Under the pieces are notes generated by a model, which had not been told where the DNA came from, searched no databases, and worked only from the letters and a program-made list of their open reading frames with translations. Of a stretch of 13,802 nucleotides of DNA, positions 12,646 through 13,802 are shown one piece after another. The stretch is from Bacilli bacterium (GTDB taxonomy: Bacteria; Bacillota_I; Bacilli_A; RF39; UBA660). Every line of letters starts with the position of its first letter. Position 1 is the first letter of the stretch. The translations under genes were made by a program, and so were the position numbers. The stretch spans positions 1 through 13,802 of the forward strand of contig CAADST010000018.1 of the NCBI GenBank assembly GCA_900751815.1, in the 5' to 3' direction.

Positions 12646-13802
12646 TTATTCAATTCTAATGGGATCAGAACTTGTTCCAGATCCTGAGACATATTCAACT
12701 TTAGAATTCAAATAAAATACTGGATAAACAACAAGATTATTATAATTTGTGCTATCACTATTCACTCCATTAGTACTAGCAAAACCATAATTATTTATAT
12801 TAAAGACTGATGTAGTCGATCCAGATTGTGGTGTAATAGTCCATTTATTTGTTCCAGTATACATCCAATTACTAGAAGATGAATTTTCATAATCATACAC
12901 ATCTTATCCCACCAACTTTGATCAGCCGCAAACCCATAATCGCTTACATACATCAAACCTATTTTTGCATTATAAGTTGTTCCTCTACTTTCAGAATCTA
13001 AAAACTCTTTTGCTGTAGAATTCCACGATGTATGACCATTAACATACCAATTGTGATTAGAAATTTTTTGATTCCAAGTATTACCAATATTACGCAAATA
13101 ATTTGTATTTAAATTTACAGTATTTAAGTTACTTTCGCTCCATACATTATTATTAGTTATATTATTCCAATAATAATAATTACCAGTTCTAAATGAACCA
13201 TTAGCTCCTAATAAATTCGTACCCGCATAAGAATACTTAATTAATTTAGTTTCATTATTAAACAACCCAACTATACGATATAAATTATCACTCGGACATG
13301 TTGATGCATCACTTCCAAAACATACATAATTATTTGGGTTTTTTCCAGCAAATCTATAACTATTATCTCTAGCTGAATTTTCCAAGCTTGATATATGATA
13401 AAATAATCCTTTATTACCCTGTTCTATATATAAACTTTTAATATATTCAGATAACAATAAATTACCACTTTTGGTAGTGAAATTTACAGTGTATTTATTT
13501 GAATAGGAGCCATTTACATCTTCGGCAAAGACAATAACATTATAATTATATTTGGAATTCAAATTATTAAAAGTATAAGTATTATTGCTACTAACACCAG
13601 CAAAACTATCATTATTATCATCAATAACATAATAATATTCAACAATTTCGCTTTCACTTGTTACATTAACAAAAAGCGTTGCTCCAGAATCCGTTATGTT
13701 ACTTACACTAACACTATTTATAATTGGTACAGAAATATCAATTGTATTAACACTTATTTCATATATATTTGATTTAGCATTTGTGCTATCTACAGCATAA
13801 AT
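12646..13802 (-). pseudogene. surface protein with FN3-like modules, frameshifted and 5'-truncated
   Basis: The coding frame is open from the right edge, so the start is outside the window. The first about 110 residues are FN3-like: one module ends in IYAVDSTNAKSNIYEISVNT, and another runs from about VPIINSVSVSNITDSGATLFV through YTFNNLNSKYNYNVIVFAED to YTVNFTT. A region rich in Asn, Tyr, Ser and Trp follows (NNYVCFGSDASTCPSDNLYR, SYAGTNLLGANGSFRTGNYY, IGLMYVSDYGFAADQSWWDK). There the frame runs into unrelated residues and stops at 12795, while the expected continuation (VYDYENSSSSNWMYTGTNKW to GSGTSSDPIRIE) is found in another frame to 12646. One extra A at the AA of GATAAGATGTG (12904-12905) would join them as DKDVYDYEN. 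Either a true frameshift or an assembly error. No LPxTG is seen at the C-terminus. Probably an exported adhesin-like protein. Confidence 0.75.

Noticed and set aside
12646..12900. A separate small gene starting with GTG at 12900
   Set aside because: It lacks a ribosome binding site and is the natural C-terminal continuation of the frameshifted surface protein.
12795..13562. A separate gene starting at 13562
   Set aside because: The codon there is TTG, and the frame remains open with FN3-like sequence to the window edge, so it is internal to a longer gene.
1..13802. Mycoplasma genetic code (TGA = Trp)
   Set aside because: TGA terminates the HerA-like gene and the kinase partner, and conserved Trp codons are TGG.
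1..13802. Insertion sequences, prophage genes, tRNA or rRNA genes
   Set aside because: No transposase, integrase or phage structural motifs and no tRNA/rRNA-like sequence were recognised by eye. The T-box is a leader, not a tRNA gene.

Overview
The window is strongly A+T-rich bacterial DNA with Bacillota-type expression signals: sigma-A promoters, GGAGG ribosome binding sites, a T-box riboswitch and an L20 leader. TGA is a stop codon (herA-like gene, small kinase partner) and Trp is TGG, so the standard bacterial code applies and not the Mycoplasma code. A reduced ThrRS, an L20 with a C-terminal extension, and a surface protein with FN3-like modules and an Asn/Tyr/Trp-rich tail suggest an uncultured host-associated Bacilli/Erysipelotrichia-like (RF39-type) organism. 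The taxonomy is inference. Apart from a helicase fragment at the left edge (+ strand), every gene is on the minus strand, so transcription runs from right to left.

Right to left, the accessory part comes first. 13802-12646 is the 3' part of a surface protein with FN3-like modules, broken by an apparent one-base deletion near 12904. 12536-11074 is a compact candidate toxin-antitoxin-like module: a stand-alone LexA-type winged helix protein, a pair of 17-bp direct repeats, a small helical protein, and a HipA/CtkA-like kinase translationally coupled to it. A terminator follows. 10989-7956 holds a HerA-like hexameric ATPase, an overlapping alpha/beta hydrolase, and a 134-residue protein of unknown function.

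The housekeeping part starts with a sigma-A promoter and a threonine T-box leader driving thrS, whose product lacks the TGS domain. An orphan AbiEii-type nucleotidyltransferase gene lies 26 bp downstream of thrS. Next is the infC-rpmI-rplT operon with its own promoter and an L20-type leader. infC probably starts at a non-canonical ATA codon, and L20 carries an extra Rho-N/SAP-like C-terminal domain. rpsO has its own promoter and is separated from pnp by a terminator/attenuator hairpin. A small DUF1653 gene overlaps the end of pnp, and its stop codon overlaps the stop of the convergent helicase gene.

Functionally, the left half is translation and RNA turnover (IF3, L35, L20, S15, ThrRS, PNPase) with three layers of RNA-based feedback visible: tRNA-sensing, L20-sensing and possibly S15-sensing. 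The right half looks like defence, stress or surface functions. The strongest candidate for something undescribed is the LexA-type wHTH / helical protein / HipA-like kinase module. It has the three-gene layout of HipBST but different regulatory and partner proteins.
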